Both the position numbers and the translations under genes were made by a program. Below, piece after piece: positions 12,195-23,200 of a stretch of DNA of 64,000 nucleotides. The stretch is taken from contig JBDOQK010000023.1 of the NCBI GenBank assembly GCA_040437565.1, forward strand, positions 62,001-126,000, written 5' to 3'. A model generated the notes under the pieces. That model saw only the letters and a list, made by a program, of their open reading frames with translations. It was not told where the DNA came from and ran no database searches. Each line of letters begins with the position of its first letter. Position 1 is the stretch's first letter. This DNA is from Albugo candida. Lineage: Eukaryota > Oomycota > Peronosporomycetes > Albuginales.

Positions 12195-12870
12195 GATAAG
12201 AAACAGCGTTTTGACCCGAATGGAACCGAACGTATCGAAACATATGCAACGAAGAATCAGAACAAGACGCTCTCGCTCTCTGACGCCTCAACGCCCAACG
12301 AAACCAAATACGTTTCTCTCCCACTCAGTACAGCTCACTTTTCGCATATGCTGAGAGGAGAAAAAAGTAGAGCTACCGCTCAGTTGTACAATTGCCGCAT
12401 GCGACCAATTGCTCTCTTGCATTGTTTGTGCGTCATAGCGCCAATCTAAAATGAGAATCTCCAATACTCGAGATACACCACCACGTCACGCAAATCGGAA
12501 CAAATTGTAAACGCACAACGACCAAAAGTTTTCGCAGTCCCATGGCCGTGCGATATCGAGCAGGCGTAAATCTCCATCAACAAAGGGAAGACATCTCTTT
12601 CTGAATAAATTGAGCTTGAAACGCCACAGTACCCTGTAGCCACACTGGAAATTATTAACTTTTAAGCGGTGTTGAGTCAAATCCACATCCATCTTATTAG
12701 CTCCATGGAATGAGCAGCGTCGACTCTGCTTCTGCGCAAGACGTAAGACGCAAAAATCCCGGACCAAATTTGGGTTGTGTGCTTGACAGTCATTGATACA
12801 TTGAGCAGAAAATATCTCACTCTGTTTGTTCATTCTTACTTGAACAGACACATTGGCACATCAGCTCATG
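12195..12870 (+). pseudogene. Decayed, internally deleted copy of the PRP28 gene 5' half
   Basis: Blocks of this stretch align in order with the PRP28 gene 2 kb to the right. 'aaacagcgttttgacccgaa' (12,205) matches 'aaacagcctttcgatccgaa' (14,089). 'cgtctcaacgcccaacg' at 14,328 is matched at about 12,286-12,301. 'acgcaaatcggaacaaa' (12,487) matches 'acgcgaatcggaaccaaatg' (14,533). 'tatcgagcaggcg' (12,555) matches 'tatcgagcaggtg' (14,737). 'ttgagcttgaaacg' (12,611) matches 'ttgagcttgaagcg' (14,799). Segments between the blocks are shortened or missing, and no frame survives. The helicase core was not found in the copy. This is an old partial tandem duplicate of a host gene. Confidence 0.75.
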
Positions 12871-13086
12871 GAGCTCGTCATGGACGCAAAAATGTGGTCG
12901 ACAATGATAAACACTCAAGCAATCAGATGAGAAAAGCAGTTTTTATAGTCGCAACATCCATACATTTGGATCTCCTGGTGGCTGTAGCTGAATAGAAAGA
13001 AATCGGCGAGTTGCGCGCATCTTTGAGAACAAAAGCAAGAAATGGGTCACAATGTTACATTCAAGACAGCGTATACAAATCCACGA

Positions 13087-13699
13087 CTACATTAAATATG
13101 GACCGACAAGCGATTGGGCAGCAGCTGCGACATTTTGTGTGTATGTCATATGAGCCATTCCATTGAATCCATTCTGACAGACGGGATCTCCAAGAGCACA
13201 AAACGAAAATATTTTGTTTGGTGAGCTTACTGGCCATTGAGCGTTCATCGCTCGGAATGGATCTCCAAATGAAGCGATGCCAATACTTTTCTGCTGTAAC
13301 GTGGGATCAAGCTTCATGCCGTGAATGACCATAGCGCCTACAATGAAAATCTGAGCATCCTTCTACTATCGATAATAAATTTGTACCTTGCGAGTATCCG
13401 CCCAGAGCAAACATCGTGTTGGGACATTGCACTGCTCGACTTTGTATATGTCGAACTGCATCGGCAGTACCGACTGCAGCGCTTGTGAAAAAGTCAGCGG
13501 TAGCAGGGTACATCACAGCATACCCTTCCGTTCCAGGAACGAGTTGTTGCAACGCCGATAACAATGGCGTACCAACGATTCCAAGCCCAGGCATCTCCCC
13601 CGTTCCTCGAGCAAATATGAGCTCAAGCGGAGGACATGTCAAAACGATCACAGGATACAAAGCCATAAGCCATACAAAACGAATAGTCGGAGAATTCAT
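13087..13699 (-). CDS. Cutinase family secreted esterase (CE5)
   Basis: Two exons (13,387-13,699 and 13,087-13,337) flank a 49-bp GT-AG intron and encode 187 residues, close to the usual cutinase length. The N-terminus is a hydrophobic signal peptide (FVWLMALYPVIVL). The mature part begins with CPPLELIFARGTGE, the conserved cutinase opening. The nucleophile motif GGYSQG is split by the intron. The catalytic Asp lies in GDPVC and the His in GMAHMTY, so the Ser-Asp-His triad and the flanking Cys pair appear intact. Cutinases hydrolyse ester bonds of the plant polyester cutin outside the cell; in a plant pathogen this suggests host-surface digestion or reprogramming, which is inference. The gene diverges from PRP28 across 344 bp. 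Confidence 0.92.
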
Positions 13700-14043
13700 A
13701 TTCCGCAGCGCAAGTTGGAAAATGAGCTCATCGGAGATACTTTCTCAAAAAGATTTGATCCGAGGAGAAATTCGGAGGAATATCGTGGCGTCATACGATT
13801 TTCGTTTGATTTCTATTGAGACAAAATGCTTTGAAGAAAAAGAAGCGTTCTTTCGACCTCTTTCCACCTCATCAGAGAAAAGTTGGCGACAGAAACTGTA
13901 TTGTTTGCCATCTCACTATGTCTCCTTACGGCCATCCTTTACAATTTGCGTCATACGACATCGCTGCCAGTTGTAAGAAGCATCGAAATGGATGCGTTTT
14001 TTAACAAGTTATAATATAATCATAATACAAGACCCGTGTTTAC
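13700..14043. other. Divergent intergenic region, cutinase/PRP28
   Basis: These 344 bp separate the start codons of the two divergent genes and must hold both promoters. I saw no strong Inr+FPR match. Confidence 0.4.
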
Positions 14044-16463
14044 ATGCATTCGACTTTGGACGCAACGAAATCGTTCTCTTTGGATGTGAAACAGCCTTTC
14101 GATCCGAAAGAAGCAGAACGTATTGCTGACATTGCACGTCGTGCAGAAGAACGTGCTTCAAAACGCATTGAAACAGAAGGAAATGAAGAAAAACAACGCG
14201 ATTCTCGCACGTCACAAGCCAATCGAAAGACGTTACCTCGAAATTTGACTACTGCAAAATCGATCGATTCAGACACACAAAAAATACGCTTCCGATCGAA
14301 AGAAGAGCGCGAACGAGACGCACTCGAACGTCTCAACGCCCAACGTGTGCAGGTACGTGTCATTTTCACTCGATTTCTGCTCATTTTCACAATTTGTAGA
14401 AAGAATCCGACCGGAAGAAATCCCAGGAACTTCGTCGTCATTTTGTCCAATCGTCCCACACGACCAATCCTTCGACGGCGCGTCGCGGCACTTTGAAACG
14501 GGAAGCGTCTACTCGCGATACATTGCCACATGACGCGAATCGGAACCAAATGAAAGCGCTCCAAGCACTCAAAGACCAATATTTGGGCAAAAAAGTGAAT
14601 AAGAAGAAAATCGTCAAAGCCAGTGAGAAATTCGCGAAAATCTTCCAATTCGATTGGGACACTTCCGAAGACACATCTAATGATTTGAATCCGGTGTATG
14701 CGAATCGCTTGGACGTGAATTTGCTGTATGGTCGTGGGTATCGAGCAGGTGTGGATCTCCGTGAACAACGCAAAAAGAACTCTTTTCTGAACGAGTTGAG
14801 CTTGAAGCGACAAAAGGAGCATCATGCAGCAGATGCTGGGAATTTCAAGTTGACATCGGAGCAGGTGGAACAGCGTCAGCGCGAACGTGAACGTGAGCTT
14901 GAACGGATGAAAGCACGTGAGCGTCAATTGATCCAAGCAATGGCATCGAAAGAAGCTGAATTGACTGGAACGCATTGGAGTGAGAAGAGTTTGGAGGAGA
15001 TGAAAGAACGTGACTGGCGAATCTTTCGCGAGGATTTCGATATCACAATTAAAGGCGGACGTGCTTCCCATCCATTGCGTAATTGGAAGGAAGCGTCCAT
15101 TCTTCCAGAAGCTTTATTCCAAGCGATCCAAGAAATGGGATTTGAACGACCTTCTCCGATCCAAATGCAAGCGATTCCAATCGGTTTAGCAAAACGAGAT
15201 ATCATTGGAATTGCAGAGACGGGATCCGGGAAAACTGCTGCATTCTTAATCCCAATTATCGCGTATTTGTATCATCTACCTCCAGCAATGCTCGAGCGAA
15301 CTGGAGAACAAGGTCCTTTGGCATTGATTATGGCTCCAACGCGAGAATTAGCACTTCAGATCGAGCAAGAAGCGATCAAACTCTGTAAACACACACAAGT
15401 TGGCGCGATACACAGTCAGAATCGTATTCGAACCTTATCGGTGGTCGGTGGTCAAAGTATCGAAGATCAAGCGTTCAAGCTTCGTCAAGGCGTCGATATC
15501 ATCATTGGGACTCCAGGTCGACTGATGGATTGTATGGAGAGCCATTACTTGGTATTAAATCAGTGCAATTACGTGGTCTTGGATGAAGCGGATCGGATGA
15601 TTGATATGGGCTTTGAGCCTCAAGTGGTGTCGGTTCTGGAGAATATGGGATCTTTGTTAAAGTCGGAGAACGAGGAAGAGATGGAGCAGCAGTTGGAACG
15701 CGCCAATAACGCCCAAGAGTTTCGATACCGAGTGACGATGATGTTTAGTGCGACAATGCCGACAGAAGTCGAGCGATTGGCAAAGACATTTCTTCGACAT
15801 CCTGCGATCATCAAAATCGGAGACGAAGATTCCGGGAAGAATAAACGCATTGAACAGCGAGTTCTGTTCCTTAACAGCGGGAAGAAGAAAACGAGATTGC
15901 AACATCTTCTCCACGAGACATTGTCGAGTTCTGGTCAAGTGCGTATCTCGAGGAAAGAAAAGGTTGTGGATGGCCAGAAAGTAATGGTGTTTGTGAATAT
16001 CAAGAAGGAATGTGACGTGTTGGGTCGATACTTGGCGCAAGAAGGATTCCGAACGACCATTCTGCATGGAGGTAAGTCGCAAGAGCAGCGTGAAGAGAGT
16101 TTGCGTGGATTTCGTCAAGGTTTTTGTGATGTGTTGGTGGCCACTGATGTTGCTGGAAGAGGACTGGATATTCCTGATGTGACGCATGTTGTAAACTACG
16201 ATTTACCGTCTAAAATTGAGAATTATTGCCATCGAATTGGTCGTACAGGTCGAGCAGGTAAAGAGGGTGTTGCTATATCATTCTTGACCAACGAGGACGA
16301 AGAGATCATGTACGATTTGAAGCAGTATCTGATCTCAACCAATATGCCGGTGCCTCAAGAATTAGCGAGTCATCCAATGGCCAAAGCTGCTCCTGGAGCA
16401 CGTGACGAGAAGGGGAATATCATCGCGAAATCAAAGCGAGATACCGTCATCTACGCAAAGTGA
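14044..16463 (+). CDS. PRP28: DEAD-box pre-mRNA splicing helicase PRP28/DDX23
   Basis: Two exons (14,044-14,352 and 14,400-16,463; 47-bp intron) encode 790 residues, against about 820 in human DDX23. The charged Arg/Glu/Lys-rich N-terminus is typical of this U5 snRNP helicase. The segment WRIFREDFDITIKGGR just before the core is a PRP28 signature. Core motifs are intact: Q motif region PSPIQMQAIP, Walker A AETGSGKT (about residue 375), PTREL, TPGR, DEAD (about 497), SAT, and HRIGRTGRAG. The insert between DEAD and SAT is as long as in other PRP28 proteins. The protein promotes exchange of U1 for U6 at the 5' splice site. A decayed partial copy lies upstream at 12.2-12.9 kb. Confidence 0.96.
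14379..14395 (+). promoter_or_regulatory. Inr+FPR-like element inside PRP28 intron 1
   Basis: GCTCATTTTCACAATTT sits in the 3' half of the first PRP28 intron. It matches the oomycete core promoter consensus GCTCATTYYNCAWTTT apart from one extra A. It may be a pyrimidine-rich splice acceptor context by coincidence, or an internal transcription start. Confidence 0.3.
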
Positions 16464-16637
16464 ATAGTTGTGTGCCCCATATCGCTACTCTTGATACATT
16501 GCTTCAAAATCGTGAGTCTTTAATTGATTTTCAATAAGTGCTTCTCAACCGGCACATCCGTTTCATTTTGCGACCCCACGCGCACGAATTCCTTTGCGGC
16601 TTGTACGAGACATTGTCTGTTGTCATTGCGTGCTTTC

Positions 16638-18013
16638 ATGACCGATGATGCGTTCAAAATTAATCAGCATTGGGATGCTGCTACTATCCTTCTTTCCTAT
16701 GTCATTTCTGTGACAGGAAGCTTTTGCAGTAGGCTTTTGCATGCGATATAACGACATGTTTGTTGACAATCTGATGCGTTGCAGCGATTCAATTGATGGA
16801 ACAATGGCGATACGAACAGCGTCCACGGAAGAAACGGACCTTTTTGATCATTGCAGCTGTTGTTCTTGGAGGTGGTGGGATTTGGAGCATGCACTTTACC
16901 GGAATGAATGCATTGAAAATTCGGTTGCAGAATAAGCAGACTTTGGAGATAGACTTTGAAGGCTGGTTGACGATTCTCAGCTTCATCTTTGCAGTTGGTG
17001 GCGTTCTCGTGGGACTTTTGATTGCGTCGAGAGATCCATTCTTTCTCGAGTTGGAGCGTGAGAAACGAGCACAGCTTTTGGTTTGGTTTTCTGAGCTTAT
17101 TCTTCGATGAATGAGAGCTGAAGACTGCTTGTAGGCCGCAAATTTGCGTAAAATGAATATGACGCAATTGATGAAAAAAGAGAGCGCGGAACGGAATATC
17201 AGAGTATGTGCACAATTCCAAGTGAGTTGCCGATTTGATTTTGTGTGTGATAGTTCACAGCAATGTTTTCTCGACTGTGGCGAATCTGCTTTGGTGGTAT
17301 TTGGACCGCGTTGGGAGTGTTGGGAATGCATTACACGGGCATGTTGGCTCAACGGACGAATCTTCAGATGACGGTAATGGCCCCATTTGTCGTTCTGTCT
17401 TGCATCGTGGCATTTGTGACGGCAAATGCAGCGTTCTGGATCATATTTCGTCTGGTACAAGCACTTGATCTGAGTCTCATAATCATACCTGATGTACTGT
17501 TTTCGACAGCTTCCATTGTGGCCATCGAATGACAGTTTGCGTTTTGTTAGTGCGTTGATCATGGGTGTCGCTGTATGCGGTACACATTACAGCGGAATGG
17601 CTGCTGCAACGTACAGATACTCTTCTGTAAATACAGCCGACACGACGTGGCTTGTAGTGAAAGGATCGTCTGCTTCCACGGTTGCCTCTCACGGATCGTT
17701 GCTCATTTGTTTCTGGATTTCTGGATTTTACGTCATTCGACCATTACGAACAGTAGCGTCCAAATATTATGTGCTTCATCCTGGGGGCACGACACATTCC
17801 GATGGTGCGACTGTGGGTCCAGTTCCTTCTCAATCTAGCCGAGAGCCTTCAGAAGGGATGAGATCGAACACAGATCAAACGGGTCCACGATTCCAGAACG
17901 CACAGAATAGGACCGGAGATGGCTCACTAAGTCCCAGTGCCGCTGCTGTTGCTGCGTACCGTGCAAAGCGGAAGACTCCAGGCAATAATATGCAACAAAT
18001 CATGCCAAATTAG
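16638..18013 (+). CDS. MHYT-domain multi-pass membrane protein
   Basis: Five exons (16,638-16,728; 16,785-17,080; 17,135-17,203; 17,254-17,454; 17,510-18,013) with introns of 50-56 bp encode 386 residues. The protein carries three copies of the MHYT signature: WSMHFTGM, LGMHYTGM and CGTHYSGM, each in a hydrophobic segment; about seven membrane spans are expected. In bacteria the MHYT domain is proposed to bind a metal (Cu) and sense diatomic gases, usually fused to signalling domains; here there is none. The C-terminal ~90 residues are Ser/Gly/Thr-rich and presumably cytosolic. All splice phases close exactly. The start is the first ATG before the first span; it lies 174 bp after the PRP28 stop. 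Confidence 0.88.
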
Positions 18014-18123
18014 CGTCAGGCTCCTTTCCCAGTAGACATTGTAACGGACTTTTTTTGTGTCAAATATGAATTTCCATGCATATTCGATATAAAATGACTT
18101 AAAAGCGTGTTTGTTGGGTCTCA

Positions 18124-19351
18124 TTACGCTGTCCATCGAGAGTGAAGTGCGCCTTGTAAGAAATGGATAGCTTCCACATACGATTTTTGAGGTCGAACAT
18201 CATAATGTCCGCCTTCCACATGTAAGACTATTGATGGACCGCTGTATTGTGCTGCAAGCTCATGGCTGTGATGACTGGTAACATATCGATCATCCTTTCC
18301 AGTCATAAATAGAGCTGGAATATTGCAATATTGCACAAAATCAATAGGCCGAAGTAATTTCAAATCCACATTTGCCCGAGTTTGAACTGTTCTTCGAACA
18401 ATCGAACATCCCAATTTGAGGAGTGATAATGGGAATGCAAAACCTTCCTGTTGGATCTGCACCATCATCTCTTCGACCAGCGTTGTCATAGCACAATATC
18501 CTCCATCGATGACCAATCCTCTCACATGTTTCTTGGAATCAGAGTCCATAGAGACATCCATCTGTTCCTGGTGTTTCTCGCTTGCTTGAATGGTGCCTGG
18601 CGAGCGCTTGGAAGCTTCAATTAGCGCCGGATACACTCCCATACTGTGAGCATAAATGCAGATAGATTCCACACTGACATCAGTATCGAGATGCTTCAAC
18701 ACGCACTCTAGATCCCTGCTTTCATTCCATCCCATTGTGACGTACGCGCCGTCAGATTGACCGGATCCAGAAAAGTCAAAAGCCATAACTGATATATAAC
18801 ATCCTAACACGATATCACGGATTCGTAACACGTCAGCACGAGATCCGATGTTAGAGTGAAGGTACACCAAACAAGGCGTGCGATTTGGAATGGAGGAATT
18901 AGGNNNNNNNNNNNNNNNNNNNNNNNNNNNNNNNNNNNNNNNNNNNNNNNNNNNNNNNNNNNNNNNNNNNNNNNNNNNNNNNNNNNNNNNNNNNNNNNNN
19001 NNNCGTGCGATTTGGAATGGAGGAATTAGGATTCGTATAGATTTGCCAATGAGAACAAATCAATGACTCTGCGCGATCGTTCGTGACGGTAAATTGTTTG
19101 TGTCGAATCGTCAACATTAATGCGTTTTCAGAGTGTTTGCGATTACAAAGATGCTGAAATTCATCCGCGCCGAGCATTGAGACGTCGTACACACTGCGCA
19201 CAGGACGTATGACAGAGTTTATGATCGTATCGTATCCTGCTGCTAACAGTTTGAGAGCAGTACTGTCTCCCTCTCCGCCGTGTTTCTTCAACTCGAGTTC
19301 TAATTGTCCATCTTGAAAGACTTCAACGTCATTGGAAGCTCCGTTGCCCAT
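18124..19351 (-). CDS. Alpha/beta hydrolase with N-myristoylation signal
   Basis: The gene is cut by the gap at 18,904-19,003. The flanks share 27 bp (18,877-18,903 = 19,004-19,030), and counting this once gives one open frame of about 365 residues. The N-terminus MGNGAS fits the MGxxxS/T rule for N-myristoylation, so the enzyme is probably membrane-attached. The hydrolase core shows CLVYLHSN (strand and oxyanion region), FDFSGSGQSDG, a nucleophile elbow AHSMG, the acid in GKDDRY and the His in GGHYDV. The substrate is unknown; relatives include serine hydrolases that act on lipids or acylated proteins. It shares a 53-bp divergent spacer with the next gene. Confidence 0.82.
18904..19003. other. 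Assembly gap (100 N) with 27-bp overlap
   Basis: The 27 bp before the gap equal the 27 bp after it; the hydrolase frame continues correctly if they are merged. Confidence 0.85.
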
Positions 19352-19404
19352 TTTTGGGCAGAATTACCGGTTTTTACTGTTTACAGAAGGTATTTCGAGG
19401 AGCT

Positions 19405-20136
19405 ATGAACTTTGCGCGTTGCTTGCGTCCAAACGCGCTCTTTTGCCGTAATTTACGAAATGAAGGAGCTTTTCACAGCAGTAGGACTTCTTGTATAATA
19501 TTTCGAGATGCAGAATACGTCAAGGAAAAGAAACAGGTCTTTGACCTCGAAAATGGAGCAATTGAAAGTCGGTAGGAATTTCATCGTAACGATACCGTCT
19601 ATTACGATGACCTCTTTTATCGCATATGCAGGCGATATTTATTACGATCCGATGGCTTTGGATTTTCAGTGCAACATGCGATATTACGTCAGCAACAATC
19701 AGCTACTTTGCGTTATCAGAATCATGTGGTGGCAGTAATGGTCACACAAGGAGAAGGAGAAATGCGAGTTATATCACCGCATAATAAAAAAAAAGCAGCT
19801 AGTCAAGAACATCCATCGTACAAGTTGTCTTCAGGGTCTTTTTTCGCGCTTAATGCAGCAGAAACTGTAGAAATTGAAGCAATGACGAAAGAGTTGCATC
19901 TTGTCAGGTATCAAATCGCGATCAATTATCCATCTCCTTCATAACACTCTTCTTGTAGCGTGCTAAATCCACCTCTTGTTGGACCTGAACAGCGCAATGA
20001 GAATGGGGTATTTACAATGATTGATGAGGATGGAGTAGAGAGGGAATCATACGATCACAATATCGTCCGAAGGCTTTTCGAACCGCCCGAATCGCTTCGT
20101 AGTGGTACCATAATGAAAGACGATCCGCTGTTTTGA
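19405..20136 (+). CDS. Unrecognised protein with mitochondrial-type presequence
   Basis: Three exons (19,405-19,571; 19,632-19,907; 19,959-20,136; introns 60 and 51 bp, all phases closing) encode 206 residues. The first ~30 residues are rich in Arg and Asn, lack acidic residues and contain an SSRTS stretch, the pattern of a mitochondrial targeting peptide. The rest is soluble, with a middle region rich in Gln/Ala and a conserved-looking C-terminus (NPPLVGP, RRLFEPPESLRSG). I do not recognise a family. Transcription probably starts from the tiny divergent spacer shared with the hydrolase gene. Confidence 0.75.
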
Positions 20137-20220
20137 TACATTAACAGTTTAATAACGTGTTAAGAACAATCACGCTTCTAATAAAAGTACTTTTTATCGA
20201 AGCGGTCTTTCCTTTCCCGA

Positions 20221-23200
20221 ATGAATGTCGAAGGCAACTGCGCAACTTCAACTTTAACTTTCAAAGATCCAGAAAACATTCATTCTGCTATAAAGTCAAT
20301 CTTTGAAATCGACCGAAAGGCAACTTCAACTGATACCAATTATGCAAAAGTCGAATCATTTCCCAATTTGTCTCTCAATAAAGAGCTCCCGCGCGATAAG
20401 CTGGGCGGAAAGCTGACCTTTTATGCGGCATTAGGCGACGAGAGTGATCTCGAGGCGTACGAGAGGTACCTTCAGTCTAAAAGGAGCCAGGCAGCTGATC
20501 AAAGAGATGATTCGGAGACTGTATCTATGGATGCCTTTGCTTCTCTTACTCGACTTAAAAGAGAGGGAAAGAAGGCGACGTTGCAAAGGCTATCAGAATC
20601 GACAAATCAATGTGAAGATGTCAATTCACAGATAAGAGCGTCGTCGGATTTACCGCGTGAGGAGATTCGAAAGCAACGGCTAAAATGGATACAACCCCTA
20701 TCAAGAGATCAGAAAGATGTGGCCAGAATGCAGAAAAATACGATACAGAAATGGAAGCAAGTGAATGAGGAGTGGGAACAATTCAAAACGCGAATGGCAA
20801 AGAAGCTACAGAAACCCACCTCAAAACTTGTAATCAATCGAATGAATACGCATCGGGAAAAGGTGGAATTACATGAGGCGTTGGAAATCGCAACTCCTTT
20901 TATCGAGAAAGTCGGAAGTGATTTATGGTCTGTAAGTCTTCGAAATGATGCGACACGATACGTACCCGTGGGCAATATATTCAGCGGTTTGTGGTGTCCG
21001 ATACGTGAGCGTACAACGCTCGGTCCGAGTGTACGAAGACCGCTGGATCACACATCTTTGACGTCACATTTCTCTGATCAAATCAATTCTGAGAATAATC
21101 ATTCTCCCATGTCGATACTCGACAACAGGATGCAGAAAGCTGTCACCAGGAAGAAAAAGAAATTGAAGAAACAACTGGAGAAATTGCTAAAACACACGGT
21201 GGAACCGAGCAAGAGGTAGGTCGTTCTGTGAGACTGCATACACTATCAATAACCCTTCTCATGTAGCGGGAGAATGGTGGTCGGTACAATGGATCTTTTT
21301 GAATGGGCTCATTCGTCCAAAACGACGATGCAGTCTGAATCTTCTTATGGCCTGAATACCCCACAACTTGATATGGTAGAGGACGAGGTGGATCACAAAA
21401 TATTGGACAGCGACAGCAAAGATTTTCAGCCTAGTCTTCATCTGTATGTTTGTGGAAGTGAATTCAAAAGCAGACACATGCAACTGGAATTCTATACAGA
21501 CTGTAGAACATTAGAAACACAAACGGTGGTGCTAGAAAATGCTGGAAGCGTTGCTTACCACTTTGAATGGTTTCGTGATGATATTGTGGCCGATACTGAC
21601 GTATTGCATCATCTCAAAGACAATGGGGAGCAATCATGTGTTCATGGGGTTGTGCATCGGACGTTCATATCGTGCATGCATGGTCTCCTTCTACCCGATG
21701 AATGCATCGAATTCACATTTTTCTTTAGAGCAAGCACACCTGGGATGTACCTTGAGAATTGGTCGCTGACGTTGGATCCTCCACTCGTTCGCGAAGTACA
21801 TGATAGTACCAATAACAAGAATCCATTAAAAACCAGTACTTCGGATCAAGACTATACAATTCTTGGTGTATCCTGCTGCTGTATCGCTGTTGACAACGAT
21901 GTACCGATCAAGACCAGGCAACGGCTTCGAGATACAATTGACGGAAGGGCTACAATGCGCATGGCACAACAGCTGATATACCAGATTCTCGATTCAATCA
22001 AGTATGGGGAAAGCTCGGGAGCGTTGACAGCCGGAAGCACACCTGCAGATGTACATTTTCAAACAGAGCATAAAAACTCTCCTTACGAGAGTTTGTACTG
22101 CTATGAGGACGTCGCAAATAAAGCTCAATCAATCAATGCGGCAATTCGCCATCTTCATGAGGACATCCAAATCTTAGAAAAGGATAAAAATGTATTGGAA
22201 AATGTCATCGATGAAAATGGACGAAATGTCGAGGGGAAGATCAATTTTACGGATCTAGGAAACAAAATCGCTGCGACAGAGAAATCGCTTCAAAGCATAG
22301 CGTATTTTTCAGTGGATCGAGAAGGAACATTTTCAGATGAGAGCTCCACAGAGGAAGAGGAAAGGTCTTTAGATCATGAAAGTAGCACTGGAAGTGAGAA
22401 TAAAGATAACGACGAAAGTCTTCTCCATCAAAGAAATCTATTACACTTGGAAATAGCTGCTAAAATACGTAGAGACTTTGAATCTCTTGTCCGAGAAGCA
22501 ATGGTGTCTCCAGACGATCGTGAGTATTTCCATCGCCAGTTATCAAATGAGCTTTCAAAGGTACTAAGTGAGGTTCCTGTCGTGGATGAGATCGTCAAAC
22601 TATCTCAATATGTTGGAGAAGAGATGACAAGCTCCACATCATCACATGTATACAATGGAATATTGGCCGCAGTTGAGAAAGCAGTGAGATCCAATAGGAC
22701 ACACCAACTGTCTCGTCACACCCAACTTCAAAGACTCCAAAATGGCTGGCCTTTTGAAGCCTCACACTTTACAAATTTGGTGGAATCAAGCATACCTCAT
22801 GTGGTATTTAATTCGACAGAAGGCGAGAATGCAGAAATTCTTTTCGAAAACGTTCAACTAATTACAGATCTTGACATTGCCAATTGGTTTGGTTTGAAGC
22901 ATCTTCAAACAGATCAAAAAGCGACTTCTCCAGCTTTTTCTTTCCAATGGAAAGTAAATCCGGAACTCGCCAATTCTGAAAAGTATATTCCGAGAGAATT
23001 TCACTCGGCAGCGACTTCAATTTGTGATATCATACAATGGTATCAGCTGAGAAGAGATGAACAGGAGAAGAGACACGTGGCAGGAAGCCCTTTGCGACTA
23101 TTAGTTATGAGTGAACTATCATCACCTCCGATGCTCAACAGACAAGCGCGCCGAGAATTCGATATGGCATGCGCTTCTGGAGGCTACAGTACCGAAGTAT

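Noticed and set aside
13416-13976. 186-codon plus-strand open frame
   Set aside because: It is the reverse of the cutinase first exon and upstream region, with no recognised motif.
14040-15071. 343-codon minus-strand open frame
   Set aside because: It is antisense to the PRP28 coding region and shows no domain; a shadow of the real gene.
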